A model generated the notes under the pieces. The model ran no database searches, had not been told where the DNA came from, and was given only the letters and a program-made list of their open reading frames with translations. The position numbers and the translations under genes were made by a program. A stretch of 64,000 nt of DNA, from the NCBI RefSeq assembly GCF_964340395.1, contig NC_135551.1:24809003-24873002 (forward strand). The letters are read 5' to 3'. This document shows, piece after piece, positions 1 to 10,880 of the stretch. Source of the stretch: Glandiceps talaboti. Lineage: Eukaryota; Hemichordata; Enteropneusta; Spengelidae. The stretch's first letter is position 1; every line of letters begins with the position of its first letter.

Positions 1-619
1 AATTGTAACCACAATCAAGGGCAATATCAAACACAGAGCATGAACAAGAATTATGGCATATAGAGAGGCAGTATCCGACGAAAAAATTATACATGTGGTG
101 GGAATCATGCCTAGAAGCCATGTTACTGATATCAGAGCAAATGATGTTAATCTTTTTTTCCATTATCCTACTGGTCAAGAAGGGATAACATACAGCAATG
201 TAGCGTTCTATAGCTATTACCACGATTGTGTTCCAAGAGACATACATACCGAACTCAGACAATATGGAAACCATAAACACATCCGTAAAATTGATCTTTG
301 GCATACTACTCCCAAATTCGTCTAAAACCCCAGATAGTACAGCAAATGTATCAGCAATAGCAAGGTTAATTAAACTACAATTCCGTAAGGTTCTCATTGA
401 TGGAGCGCAGACAACTACGATGAAGAAGAGAATGTTTCCAGTGAACGAGATGATAAGTAATACAATCATGATTATTCTTACAACAGTAACAAAGTCATCC
501 GTGAAGAGTTGGTGTAGATATCCCAATCTATAGTCGTAGTGTTCATCTTTATCAAATGTCTCATTGTCATTTCCATGCCAAAAGACTGCCCCATTGGTAC
601 TTTCCTCTGTTATAGCCAT
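1..619 (-). pseudogene. Rhodopsin-like GPCR, frameshifted copy cut by the window edge
   Basis: This is a paralogue of the intact GPCR at 3185-4234. Read on the minus strand from the ATG at 617-619, it matches that protein through the N-terminal NDNET glycosylation site, TM1 (GN), TM2 (NLAIADT) and TM3 (AIERYIAVC). The frame is lost just after the TM3/loop-2 motif SRIME: a run of seven T on the plus strand (153-159) adds one base relative to the paralogue. Shifting one frame restores the match through TM4 and TM5 (LPLIVV) to position 1. The remaining TM6-TM7 part lies beyond the left edge. The single indel in a homopolymer could be a real inactivating mutation or a sequencing error, so pseudogene status is provisional. 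Confidence 0.7.
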
Positions 620-954
620 GACTTGAGAGTACAGAGTTGTGTACCGAACCTTGCAGTCAATTTCAATATACGGTGTTCTGTGTAGGTGAGTGTACTCCGA
701 ATCTCGCTTTATACAATGAGTTGGCGATTGAATTGACTCATTTATATTGTTCCCCAAGACATAATTTCCGGGCATATCAACAACGAAATTGAGACTGTAA
801 CATTATATTGATATTCTTAACTTTTAATGTATAAACAAATTATTCGCAAATTTGCTGTAATTTTAACAGATAATACGTGTCGTAAAATCAATACATTTAT
901 CTTGCTAATAACCTGTCCATTGCATTTGATTGACAATTTAATCTCGTATAAAGT

Positions 955-1040
955 ATGACAACACATATAAATGGTTGATTCATAGGCCTTCCTGTGATTC
1001 TCACTGTCGAAGTTATAATTATAAGGATTGGTGGCAACAT
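955..1040 (-). pseudogene. GPCR TM7/C-tail relic 1
   Basis: The minus-strand translation contains ATNPYNYNFDSENHRKAYEST, which matches the TM7 end and helix 8 of the intact neighbour (INPYIYNFGSENHRKAF). No TM1-TM6 sequence precedes it. It lies directly upstream, in the sense of transcription, of the frameshifted copy at 1-619. It is therefore the decayed 3' end of another tandem member. Confidence 0.6.
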
Positions 1041-1432
1041 AACTGACACTAGACAAGAACACTTGGAATGTTTACAAAATGAAATAATGCAGGAGGAAAG
1101 ACTTCTAAATACTTTATTTCCTGGAGTGGCGTTCACCTTAAATTTGGCAAACCTGGCATAGATGGAGTCTGCCATGCTTTCGGGCGAGATTTTGGAATAC
1201 GAAAAATGCTAGTTTGTTCTCACAACAGGCCATATCATTGTTTCAAGTGATGTGAAGCCCCTAACCCTTTCTAAAGCATGGTTGTCACCAACGACCTACC
1301 ACTTTGTCTTATCATAATAAAGTAATCTTCCTCAACTTTGGGTCCTGGTGAGTCATTTTATGATTTCACCTTGCTGTGGTTACCAAGAAACACCAGACTG
1401 AATCACTTCACCTTCATTGTTCTCGTAGTAGT

Positions 1433-1738
1433 CCACTGTTGCCTCCTGGGACTTGGCAGTCATACACGTGTATTAGATAAACACTGAATAATAGTGACTC
1501 CTAAGTGCTTATCACCTTCCGATAAATGGTCATGAATATTCATGACTCCTAAGTGCTTATCCCATTCCGATAAATGGTCATGAATATTCATGACTCCTAA
1601 GTGCTTATCACCTGCCGATAAATCGTCATGAATATTCATGACACCTAAGTGCTTATCACCTTTACATAAATGGTCATGAATATTCAGTGTTCATCTAATA
1701 CATATATTTCTCTGCTTAGGCTCATGAAGCAACAGTGG
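1433..1738. mobile_element. MITE-like element with internal 48-bp tandem repeats
   Basis: The ends form an imperfect inverted repeat of about 58 bp, starting CCACTGTTGC at 1433 and ending GCAACAGTGG at 1738. The inner part, around TATTAGAT and ACACTGAATA, matches best. Between the arms are four head-to-tail copies of a 48-bp unit starting at 1496, 1544, 1592 and 1640, each containing CTAAGTGCTTATC and GGTCATGAATATTCAT. No coding capacity was seen and no target-site duplication was convincingly recognised. A partial related sequence occurs near 4945-4998. Confidence 0.6.
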
Positions 1739-3184
1739 AATGCTATGAGATCAATGTTTATTGGTTATTAGCCTTTATATGAATGTGAAATCTTAAAGTG
1801 ACTCAATAAAACCCCACACTAATTGAATTCTCCTTTTAATAGAGATTGCATAGACGGTTTCTGAAAATGAATACTGTATTCTCGGTGCCCACATGGATCT
1901 ACTAACATATTTCTATTAAGGTTGAAGGCCCTTTGCTCCGACCTTTTGTCCACGGTCTTTTGGTGTCCCCCCCCCCCCTCCTCCGGCCCCAGGACTTCTT
2001 GTTCCCCCTCCCCAGCCCCCTGTGCACTAACTGAAGATGTATTTAAAAATATCAAAAACACAGTGAACTGATATTTGTCAAGAAAGGATACATGACCCCC
2101 GCTTCGGTTCATTCAAGGGAACATTTATGATTTTTTTGTGGTTAACTGTCAATTTATATAAATTAATGTAACATACAACTGTAATGCTATCGAAATTCAA
2201 TTATTACAATTCATATACTCTATGTATACCTATTTTTCTCATTGCAATACCATGGTGGATAGGGTTTATATAAAAAGGTGCTACAAATTATCGGTTCTAG
2301 CAATATAAGACATAGACTGTCAACTGCCGTCTTGACTTTTTTGTAATTTATCTTTAATACTATTGTCGCTGAAATCAATAGAATCGAACATGGTAGGCGT
2401 TGGACGTTTCATGAAGTCGACGACTTCGACTGTTCTAAACCACCGGACTTTCATTTCTATGAACATTAATGAGCGCCTTCGTTTATGGAACGTTTAAATT
2501 GGATGCCTGATAATCCAGGGACGTATAAACAGTACGGTTCCTGGATTAACCACTATCATGAATATGACTAGGTGGCATTTGTGAGGAGATAATACAGACG
2601 CTAGATTATATTTTTGTGTTCGAATCCTCGATGTCCAGTGATGAGTAGCGCGTCCTGTATGTGCAGTATGCTGACCATTAGATTGTACGCGTTATAGGTT
2701 ATGTACACACAACACAATTAGTATTTTAAATAAAACATATTTCAAAAGTTATTTAGGAATACGACAAAATGAATTCTGTGTCTGAATACAGACACTGTAA
2801 CACGCAATCTCTTTTCAATTAAATTCAATCTCATTCAGTCATCTGGTAAACATACTTGAAAAAACTGCTGAATCATCTTTAAGTTCATTGTGAACGATTT
2901 AACTTTATTCATCAAATATACTTACCATAAATTTCTAACAATTTAAGCTACTCATTATTTTATGTAAAAGCTGATGTTCCTATTGGCGACAGTCACACTA
3001 ATCACAAATGTCCAAGTTCAAATCAATAATAGAATGGATGTATCAATAACCAAGACAAAAACTGTAATTCCTCTTTCTTAATATCGTAATAGTTCTAATC
3101 AATTAAATAGCTCCAATCCGAATTAATAGACAATAGTCTTGTCTTAGAGTGTTGTTTTTTCTGATGTGGTCACAATTTATCTCG
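1739..3184. other. Intergenic, nothing recognised
   Basis: AT-rich spacer between the two GPCR units. It contains a run of 13 C near 1967-1979. Open frames here are short and show no domain, composition or splice pattern that supports a gene. Confidence 0.6.
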
Positions 3185-4234
3185 TCATTGTGTACTACGG
3201 AAACAACAACAGTAGGTTGATGCGAATGCTTTCCTGTGATTCTCACTGCCAAAGTTATAGATATAAGGATTAATAGCAAAATTCATAAATACAAATAGAC
3301 TTGCAATAATCATAGCACACTGTAAGCTACCAAAATGAAAGACTTGAAAAGAAAGTAAAACGGAGATAAAAGTTAGTGGTAATGAACTAACAATGAAGAA
3401 TACAGTTATTGTTACACACATAATCAAAACCTGCATATCATTCTTTTCCAGCGTTGGAGATCTTATTCCAAGGTTTAATCTGCGTTTCTTCAGTCTCAAT
3501 ACCTCTCTGATGATAAGAATGTACAACATTGCAACCACAATTAAAGGTAATACCATAAAGAGATTTCCAACATGACGTGCGGCATCTTGAAAGTAAGTAC
3601 CCACCGAAAATATATTATATATGGTACGTATGGCGGGAATGATGCTTAGAAGCCATGTTGATGATATCAGCGCAAAGGATGTTAAATTTCGTTCCATTAT
3701 CCTACTGGTCAGGAAGGGGTGGCATACAGCGATGTAGCGTTCTATAGCTATTACCATGATTGTGTTCCAAGAGACACACATTCCGATAGTCGACAGTATA
3801 GCAGACATATACAAAACAGTAAGACTGTACTTTGAGATAGATGAAAGTGCAGCGATAATATTTGCTAGTAAAACTAGTGTATCAGCAATAGCAAGGTTTA
3901 TAAAGCTACGATTCCGTAAGGTTCTCATTGATGAAACGCAAACAACTACGATAAAGAAAAGGAGATTTCCGATTAGCGAGATGAAGAGTAATAAAAACAT
4001 GATTATTCCTACAGGAATAGCAAAGTCAGCCGTGAAGCAATTGTTCGGATATTCCCATGTATAGTTGTAGTTTCCATCATTATAAAATGTCTCGTTATCA
4101 ATTCCATACCAAAGAATTGTCTCATTGTCACTTTCTTCTGTTACAGCCATGACCGTGCAGTCCCAGGACTTCGATATCCAGATGTTCGAATGTTCTGTCT
4201 CGGTGAGTATGCCTAGCACCGTCGCTTTACACAA
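3185..4234 (-). CDS. Rhodopsin-like (class A) G protein-coupled receptor, intronless
   Basis: A seven-helix receptor of 349 residues from the first Met, acting in the plasma membrane and signalling through heterotrimeric G proteins (family knowledge). Visible landmarks are N-glycosylation sites near residues 37-57 (NETI, NETF, NYTW), TM1 with GN at 89-90, TM2 with LAIAD (Asp117), Cys153 before TM3, the ERY triplet at 165-167 (class A E/DRY), TM5 at about 225-243, TM6 at about 268-292, NPYIY at 322-326 and a Cys-rich tail (CCCF). TM6 lacks the usual CWxP and reads SSLP. The frameshifted paralogue aligns from Met29 (position 4150), so translation may begin there and give 321 residues. The ligand cannot be told; an orphan or lineage-expanded receptor is likely. 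Confidence 0.9.
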   Translation of the reverse strand: MCKATVLGILTETEHSNIWISKSWDCTVMAVTEESDNETILWYGIDNETFYNDGNYNYTWEYPNNCFTADFAIPVGIIMFLLLFISLIGNLLFFIVVVCVSSMRTLRNRSFINLAIADTLVLLANIIAALSSISKYSLTVLYMSAILSTIGMCVSWNTIMVIAIERYIAVCHPFLTSRIMERNLTSFALISSTWLLSIIPAIRTIYNIFSVGTYFQDAARHVGNLFMVLPLIVVAMLYILIIREVLRLKKRRLNLGIRSPTLEKNDMQVLIMCVTITVFFIVSSLPLTFISVLLSFQVFHFGSLQCAMIIASLFVFMNFAINPYIYNFGSENHRKAFASTYCCCFRSTQ

Positions 4235-4485
4235 CGAAATGGTGATTGGATCAACACATCTATATTATTACCAAGACATAATTTCCGGGCATATCAAGAA
4301 CGAAATTGGAATTGTAACATTATATTGTTATCCCATAATATTTAATGTTTTAAAAATAATTGTTCGGCAATTTGCTGTAATCTTAACAGATAATGTTTGC
4401 CGTAAATACATTATTTTGCTAATAACCTTTTCATTGCATGTGATTGTCAATTGAAGCTCATGTAATGTATAACAACACCACGCAA

Positions 4486-4556
4486 AGGGTGTATTCGAAC
4501 ACCTTCCTGTGATTCTCTCTCCCGAAGTTAACAATACTGGAATGGATGGCAAAATT
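4486..4556 (-). pseudogene. GPCR TM7/C-tail relic 2
   Basis: The minus strand reads as a damaged TM7 end: FAIHS in place of FAINP, then NFGRENHRKVFEYT, close to the intact gene's NFGSENHRKAFAST. It sits just upstream of the intact gene. The flanking 4303-4480 sequence parallels 781-960, beside relic 1, so both relics are parts of a larger duplicated unit. Confidence 0.55.
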
Positions 4557-4650
4557 AAGTACTACAAGTGGATTTGAAGGAAAGACGTCTGAATAAAAAT
4601 ATATCACAATGATTCATTTGTTTGAAATTGAAGCTCGTGATAATAATACT

Positions 4651-4662
4651 ACTAATAATAAT

Positions 4663-4709
<47 letters not shown>
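4651..4709. repeat. (AAC)n microsatellite
   Basis: Nearly uninterrupted AAC/ACA trinucleotide run. It abuts the third GPCR relic and produces only low-complexity poly-Asn or poly-Val frames. Confidence 0.95.
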
Positions 4710-4710
<1 letters not shown>

Positions 4711-4784
4711 TCGATACGAATGCCTACATGTACTTTTGAAAGCAGAAGTTATAAACATAAGTTTGGATTGATGGCAAAATTAAA
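4710..4784 (-). pseudogene. GPCR TM7 relic 3
   Basis: On the minus strand a short stretch reads NFAINP followed by degraded sequence. At the DNA level it keeps a match to the start of helix 8 (GCATTCG) of the intact GPCR, but frame and stop integrity are lost. It is next to the AAC microsatellite. Confidence 0.4.
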
Positions 4785-5028
4785 GGGAAACGCCACTCCA
4801 GAAAATAAAGACTTGTTGATGAAGTTTGGGTTCTGGAGAGTCATTTTATGATTTCACATCACCTACAATTATTTGCGATTTCAGAGAAATATCAAGTTGA
4901 TCTCATGATTTTATCGGGTATCTTTGTTATGGGCTATTGCACCATGGGAGCAAGCAGAAATACATTATTCAATGGTTGAACACTGAATATCCATGACAGC
5001 AGTTTCAAACTGGTGTATAGTATTTTAT

Positions 5029-5031
<3 letters not shown>

Positions 5032-5082
<51 letters not shown>

Positions 5083-5107
5083 GGACGGGCGGGCGGGCGG
5101 GCGGGCG

Positions 5108-5155
<48 letters not shown>

Positions 5156-5170
5156 GGCAGACAGACAGAG
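5032..5170. repeat. Compound microsatellite (CA)n-(GGGC)n-(ACAG)n
   Basis: Dinucleotide CA tract, then GGGC units from about 5086, then a long ACAG tetranucleotide tract. The open frame across it is low-complexity and is not a gene. Confidence 0.95.
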
Positions 5171-6301
5171 GAGGAGAGGGAGGGGGATATGATGGAGGAT
5201 GGAAGGAAAGGAGAGAGAGCTAAATATAAGTATTTTAATTCAGGGTTTTTTACTAAAAACTTGTGTGGCTCCGGTTATCCTACCCGGGCCCACCTAGCTT
5301 TTCACTGCCGACCCCTAAACTTGTTTTACCTTTTCGAGAAAAACTAATAAAATTGCGAAAATTGTGAAGATTCGCGAATTATTCTAAACGTGAGTGTAAT
5401 CGGAACCACGCTTTTTTTATTTGGCTTGGCCTAATATAGAAAGAATGTACTTTGTCATTTTCTAATATTATATCTTTAATATCAAAATAAGACAAGCTGA
5501 GATATATTTTGTAAAGTATGAACAGGTGAGCGTGAAATTTACCTTTATAATTGAATGAACAAGTGTTCCCAATGGCACGTAAATAGCTAAATTGTGTATT
5601 TGTAACAAAGAAACTTTAGTTCAGTATTTGTAGGCATTTGAAGGTACTTTAACATTCGGAATTACTCAGAAATGACACTTAATTAAAGTCAGAAGGAAAC
5701 TGTGAACCATTTAATTTATTAGCCGACCTTAATTTTAGTAATAAACGACAATTTTCGCTCAAGATAGTATACGCCCTTGTGGGGGTCACAAGACATCATG
5801 CATCAGTGACGATGAGACTTTTTCTAATCCTGTCGAAGAGGGCGTAATGTGATATTTCGCAAGGTTGAAGAGATACTATACTATAGTATATGTAAAGGGT
5901 GAGAAACAAAGAATTCACTAAAGCCGCTGTAATTTTAGATCTACGACGTTGGAAAGAGGGCTATAGAATGATATGAGAGGTATAACTTTTACAATATTTA
6001 GTAACTACATGTAGACTATTAATGTCAGTATGTTACTTTTATTGGATTATTATATCTCAACAAATAAACTCGACGCCCAATACCATCAAACTGTCTTGTG
6101 CTTAAAATAGGTATGAATAGATTTTATAGAATTAATTTTGTTAATTGTATATTGATCTGATGATATATTAGAATTGTCTGACATTGATAAAACAAACAGC
6201 ACCCACTTGTATATAATAATCTAGAATAAGAAAAACATGTCCGGCAAACATTTCTGTTTTAAAAGTACAAAATTTAACAAACATCAATAAACAAAAGTGG
6301 T

Positions 6302-6470
6302 ACCGATGTACGGCTAGCTTGACTGTAAGATATGTCGTGTCGTTCAGCCCTCGCCGTACCGGCCTCCGTGAGAGAGGTTGGACGATGTGTGAGGGCGCCC
6401 CGTCACGGCATACCTTACACCTCAGACCACTAAGTGGTCGAAGTGGTCTGAGCTTACACAGACTAATGTT
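6302..6470. other. GC-rich patch with nested inverted repeats
   Basis: TGTAAGATATGTCGTG near 6327 pairs with CACGGCATACCTTACA near 6403 (two mismatches), with GCCCTC/GAGGGC pairing nested inside. Immediately after is a perfect short hairpin: CTCAGACCACT at 6421 with AGTGGTCTGAG ending at 6451. The composition differs sharply from the surrounding AT-rich DNA. It could be a small structured RNA, a SINE or a MITE. No tRNA A or B box was convincing. Confidence 0.35.
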
Positions 6471-7192
6471 AGTCATTAACATCTACCTGTGACGAGGACA
6501 CTTATTCCTTTGTTTTATTTGAGTAGATGATAAAATTCAGTTGTTTCCAAGTAAACAGTATATATTCAGAGATCGACTTTGTGCCAGTCATACCGACATT
6601 CCTACTAAACTAAGGACAATACACATTAAATGTTTTCGTGACTATTAACTTCAATAATAAAATACAACTTCTGCATAACATTCCACTTACGAAATCTGTT
6701 CAGTATAATTATTTTAAATACAACGTACCAATCGAAATTAAATACGACTTTGCCTGTTTACATTTGTTTACATACTGCGTTGAAAAAGCAAATCCTATTC
6801 TTTAAGGAACAATAACATCTCTCGCCCCCACCTTAACCCAGGATAACGTATATTTTACAACAATTTACTAAAAGTTCAAAATGAACATGAATTGGTATTC
6901 TAGTATAAAGAAAATTATCTTACTTTGAACTTACATTATCTGTTTATAAATTTCAAATCCTGTGTATTCTGAGAAACACTTTCCCTACCTAGCTTCTTAC
7001 ATTATGTTTTATATAAAATGGCGACATAATCCAAAGATTAATGCTGTAAGATTATGTTTTCGTAAAAATTAATACCTTGCATGTCTAGGTTCTCAAATTT
7101 TGTCTTGTAAGTTCTATAAATTGAAAAGAGAAAGTGAAAATCAGTAATGCTGTAAGACTGACCGCGCGCACTGATATATAGTATTGTACCAA

Positions 7193-7315
7193 GGTATATA
7201 TAAATATATATATATGTGTGTGTGCATGTGTGTGTGTATGTATGTATGTATGTATGTGTGTGTATGTGTGTATGTGTCTGTGTGTGCATGTGTGTGGGTG
7301 TGTGTGTGTGTGTTA
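7193..7315. repeat. TA/TG microsatellite
   Basis: Interrupted TATA, TGTG and TATG repeats; the open frames through it are low-complexity. Confidence 0.9.
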
Positions 7316-8698
7316 CATTTAAGACATAAAACTTGACTTGAATCCGTTGTCATTGTTAGTATTGCAATAAGCTACATAGTAAATGATATATATAGCAATA
7401 ATATCGCTGTGTGCTGTAACATATCCAGTATTGCCAGGATTATATTTCAAAACTTTGACTTTAGACCAGTTAAATACAACATAATAAAATACTCCTGATA
7501 AATATACAAATATGAAATTGTTATCGATTTCAATTTTTACTGGGATGATATGTAAATATTGTAATGCTATCCCTTAACAATTATACGATAGATATCACAA
7601 ACACTCAAAATATATCTTTAAAAAAATGCAATCTCTCAAATATATTTGGACTGCAAGTCAGTTAAATATCAGACAAAATAATTGATATGGAAATGTTAGT
7701 AGCATAATTAAAAATTTCAAATAGTACTATATTGTGAGAAAATTCACAGCATTAAAGTGATAAATCACATTAACAGAAATTGATTATACAAAAAATGTAA
7801 ATTGAGTAAATATGATATGTATAAAAGTTCTTCATAACAGTCACGTGGTTTACTGATATTTTCTACATTAATACTAGACTATAGTTTTACATGGTGATTT
7901 ATATATTTTTTCATATGTGTACGTCATCAGTTCAGAATTCGACATTCAAACGTCATTAAACAATCCCTCCTCCAACCACCACACCATACGAAATGATTTG
8001 ATTGGTACGGTGTGTACGAGCGTTATTGATTATACTAGTACGTGACGAATATTGAACTGAAGGGTTTGACCCCGTTTGCCAGATCACAGACACAATGCTT
8101 TATTGTGTTCGTCAACGGAGTAAATTATCAATTTCTAAACATTTTGACATAGAAGTATCAATATTTTAATATCTCGTCACGCTTTTTTTTTAAATGGTAT
8201 TCATATGAAGTTCATTATATTTTGTATCTGTTTTCACATTGTTGACGTCCAAAACTTTAAAATGACAAACGGTATAGCAAGTGTTAATTCAGACATAAAA
8301 TGCAACTGTCATATAAATGCAAATGTAAATTCTATTAGTGATCTCACATCATCGAAACCACCCTATTCCAGGTACATGGTGCATAGACGAATTTCACAAT
8401 TTCACCGACAACACTAGTCATGTTCTTGTTATTCTCGCAAACCAGACCTTAGTTTTCGTCTGTGACACTGTCTTTAATAGACGGTGGAAAGGTGCCGTAA
8501 AAGAGGCTGTGAATTACGACGATGTGTCCTTGAGGGAATCACGACTTTGAGACTCCCACTAAATGATCTATGTTGTAGTTGATATTAAATCTGAAGTGAA
8601 GAATTACTTGGGGTAAATTTCACAATCTTAACTTCATGTCCTACTCTTCTCTGGCAAATAGTTCTAAATCAAAAACTGAATACACCACTAGCAAATGT

Positions 8699-10777
8699 CT
8701 AAACTTTTAACTCTGCATAAACAATTTCTTCGTCTTGTTTGACCCCTTTCTTTGTACTACGTCGTGGTTCTACGTTTGACAGATCTAATTCTGCGTAAGT
8801 CAACCCCTCCACATTCTTCACCGGTGCAGGCTTTTCAGCTTCGTCTGACCTTTCACCTTTGTTATTTTCACCATTGTTAAAAGTCACAACGTCTCCATCG
8901 CTGCTTGTTTGCTTTGACTGAGTGACTTCATCGTACACAGACGGTGTACGTTTGTCTACATCATCCACATAATTTGCCTTCGAATTGGGGCCAACATCTT
9001 CATACTCGCTTTCTCTACGGCGTCCTCTCTCCTTGTCATTCTTTGGTTTAGGTTTCACCTCTGGTCTTTTCTTCGACTTTTCATTCTTTGCCTCTTCCTG
9101 AGTTATAGCTTGTTTTGGTTTGGGCTTGGTCTTCTTCTTCATTGGTTTTGCGTACATACCTTCCAGCTCGTCTTCATTGGAAAGGCCATCTTCTCCCTGG
9201 GACTTTCTTTCCTCATTAGTATTTTCAACGCCATTTCTGTTTCCCCTGTTCTTTATTTGTAACTCAACAGCAACAGAGGCTGTACTAACAGTAGAATCTG
9301 CTTCATTTTGAATTGCCAGATTAACAGTGGCATATGCTGCTGTGGACGAATCATTATTATCCACTTCGTTTGCAATTGTGTCATAGTCATTTTCTTGACG
9401 TGATTTCAGAGACTTTGGTCGTGATTGCCGATGCTTCACTGCACATATGACAATTATCAATATAACAATAATAACCAGTAACCCTGCACCAGCTGCACCA
9501 CCGGCGATAATAGGAATATCACTCCCTTGTTTTTCTGGTTTAAGAGTCGGTTCCTTATTTTCCTGTGTAGTCGCGGTTTCTGTCGAACCCCCGTCCGATG
9601 ACGTACTTCCTGTATATGTTGTTGTCTTCTCTGTATTTTTAGATTCTGTCAAGGTTGTTAACTCAGGTAAATCAACAATTAAAGTTGAACTACCACTACC
9701 TGTACCAACACTATTCTTAACATCACAACTAATGATATTTTCTCCATTTTCATTGAAATCTAAAGAAGTGACCGTATGGGAAGAATACACGCCAATGGAA
9801 GTATCATCACCAGATGAGGCATTGGCAACTCCGTCGTAAAACCAAGTGTAGCTGGTGGCCAAGGGGTTTGCCTGATAGCTGCAATTAAATACAACTGTGT
9901 CATTGCTCGTCTGAATTGTAGCAGTAACTGGTTCAATAGTCACAATTGGTGCGTATATCACATTGAATGGTCCAATTGTACACGTTTCAACATTAGTTGG
10001 TCCTCCATATTGAGCAATACAAGTAAAATTTAAATCGGGAGATTCAGTTGTCTGTGGAGTCCAGTCGTACTCATAGTACACCCAATCGTTGATTTGTTTA
10101 TTTGGTGAATTAAAGCCTTGTGGTTGATTACTACGCTTCCATTGCACCAAGGTCACGGTTAGTTCTGATTGACAAGATAATTTCACTGTTTCATTTGCCA
10201 TCAATGTAATTGGTAATGTGACGTCATTTGTCTGAATAGTATAACCTGTACTGTTAGTCAGTGAACATAGTGGATACTGTATTATAGTTACTGTAGCTAT
10301 ACGTGACGATCCACCAGGTATAACAGTACCATTTGACCATCTCACTACACACTGATATCGACCACTATCCATTGCAGCGGTATCACGTGTTAGTGTAACA
10401 ATTAATGAATATATAATGACCTCATTTGGGTTAACCATTATATACCTGGACGGATCTACCAAATCACCTTGATTACCTCGCAAGGTGTGGCCGTCACTGA
10501 TATATTCGTCATTTTTTATCCATGATACAACTTGGTTCTGTTGGAGTTGACTCACAATACAGTTTATGGCAATCGATGTAGGATCAGCACTTCCGTGTGT
10601 AAATTCATGTGTTTTGTCTTCTGGTTCACCATTAAACACAGTAGAGTTAGCATTCATTCTTGAAGGAATCACAGTCAAGAGTAGACAGTTCACAAGTATC
10701 TTCAAACAAGTCAAATTGATATTGAAGTATTCCATTATGTAAGTTTTACACCTATCAGAGTCACAACTGTTGGCCAA
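8699..10777 (-). CDS. Three-Ig type I receptor with ITIM-like tail (receptor A)
   Basis: A single uninterrupted ORF of 692 residues. A hydrophobic signal segment spans about residues 19-36; Met15 (position 10735) is an alternative start closer to it. Ig domain 1 is at about 55-166 (Cys73/Cys143, DSGRYQC), domain 2 at about 171-275 (Cys202/Cys253) and domain 3 at about 279-368 (Cys299/Cys351). A Thr/Ser-rich stalk leads to a TM helix at about 423-448. The tail of about 240 residues is Lys/Glu-rich, with tyrosines at 482 (YATV), 542 (YAKP), 592 (SEYEDV), 615 (SVYDEV), 661 (LTYAEL) and 687 (IVYAEL). The last four fit the ITIM pattern S/I/V/LxYxxI/V/L, known to recruit SH2 phosphatases; YAKP fits a Crk-type YxxP site. 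It is nearest in sequence to receptor D (24748-26571). The ligand is unknown, and an inhibitory or adhesion receptor is inferred. Confidence 0.92.
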   Translation of the reverse strand: MANSCDSDRCKTYIMEYFNINLTCLKILVNCLLLTVIPSRMNANSTVFNGEPEDKTHEFTHGSADPTSIAINCIVSQLQQNQVVSWIKNDEYISDGHTLRGNQGDLVDPSRYIMVNPNEVIIYSLIVTLTRDTAAMDSGRYQCVVRWSNGTVIPGGSSRIATVTIIQYPLCSLTNSTGYTIQTNDVTLPITLMANETVKLSCQSELTVTLVQWKRSNQPQGFNSPNKQINDWVYYEYDWTPQTTESPDLNFTCIAQYGGPTNVETCTIGPFNVIYAPIVTIEPVTATIQTSNDTVVFNCSYQANPLATSYTWFYDGVANASSGDDTSIGVYSSHTVTSLDFNENGENIISCDVKNSVGTGSGSSTLIVDLPELTTLTESKNTEKTTTYTGSTSSDGGSTETATTQENKEPTLKPEKQGSDIPIIAGGAAGAGLLVIIVILIIVICAVKHRQSRPKSLKSRQENDYDTIANEVDNNDSSTAAYATVNLAIQNEADSTVSTASVAVELQIKNRGNRNGVENTNEERKSQGEDGLSNEDELEGMYAKPMKKKTKPKPKQAITQEEAKNEKSKKRPEVKPKPKNDKERGRRRESEYEDVGPNSKANYVDDVDKRTPSVYDEVTQSKQTSSDGDVVTFNNGENNKGERSDEAEKPAPVKNVEGLTYAELDLSNVEPRRSTKKGVKQDEEIVYAELKV

Positions 10778-10870
10778 ATAGTGTAGTCCGTGTCCGTCGT
10801 GGATATAGTGACAATATTTACTTCCCTATCCGGGACTTTCACTTTGTAAACAATGAATATTTAAATGTAA

Positions 10871-10880
10871 CCTATATATA
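10871..10880 (-). promoter_or_regulatory. TATA-like box of receptor A
   Basis: The minus strand reads TATATATAGG, about 93 bp upstream of the ATG at 10777. The other three receptor genes have a TATA-like element at a similar distance, which supports it as a core promoter. Confidence 0.45.

Larger units (their letters stand above)
5221..8698. other. Intergenic, no gene recognised
   Basis: AT-rich spacer between the GPCR array and the first Ig receptor. It includes a GC-rich, hairpin-rich patch at 6302-6470 and a TA/TG dinucleotide tract at 7193-7315. Open frames are short or microsatellite-driven. Part of 8410-8550 resembles sequence upstream of the fourth receptor gene near 27050-27150, including a shared TGCCGTAAAAGAG stretch and a nearby TTACGACGAT. 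Confidence 0.6.

Noticed and set aside
5032-5223. Poly-His/Thr then Asp/Arg repeat ORF
   Set aside because: Entirely composed of the compound microsatellite.
6302-6470. tRNA gene or tRNA-derived SINE
   Set aside because: The region is GC-rich and folded, but no B box or full cloverleaf was found.
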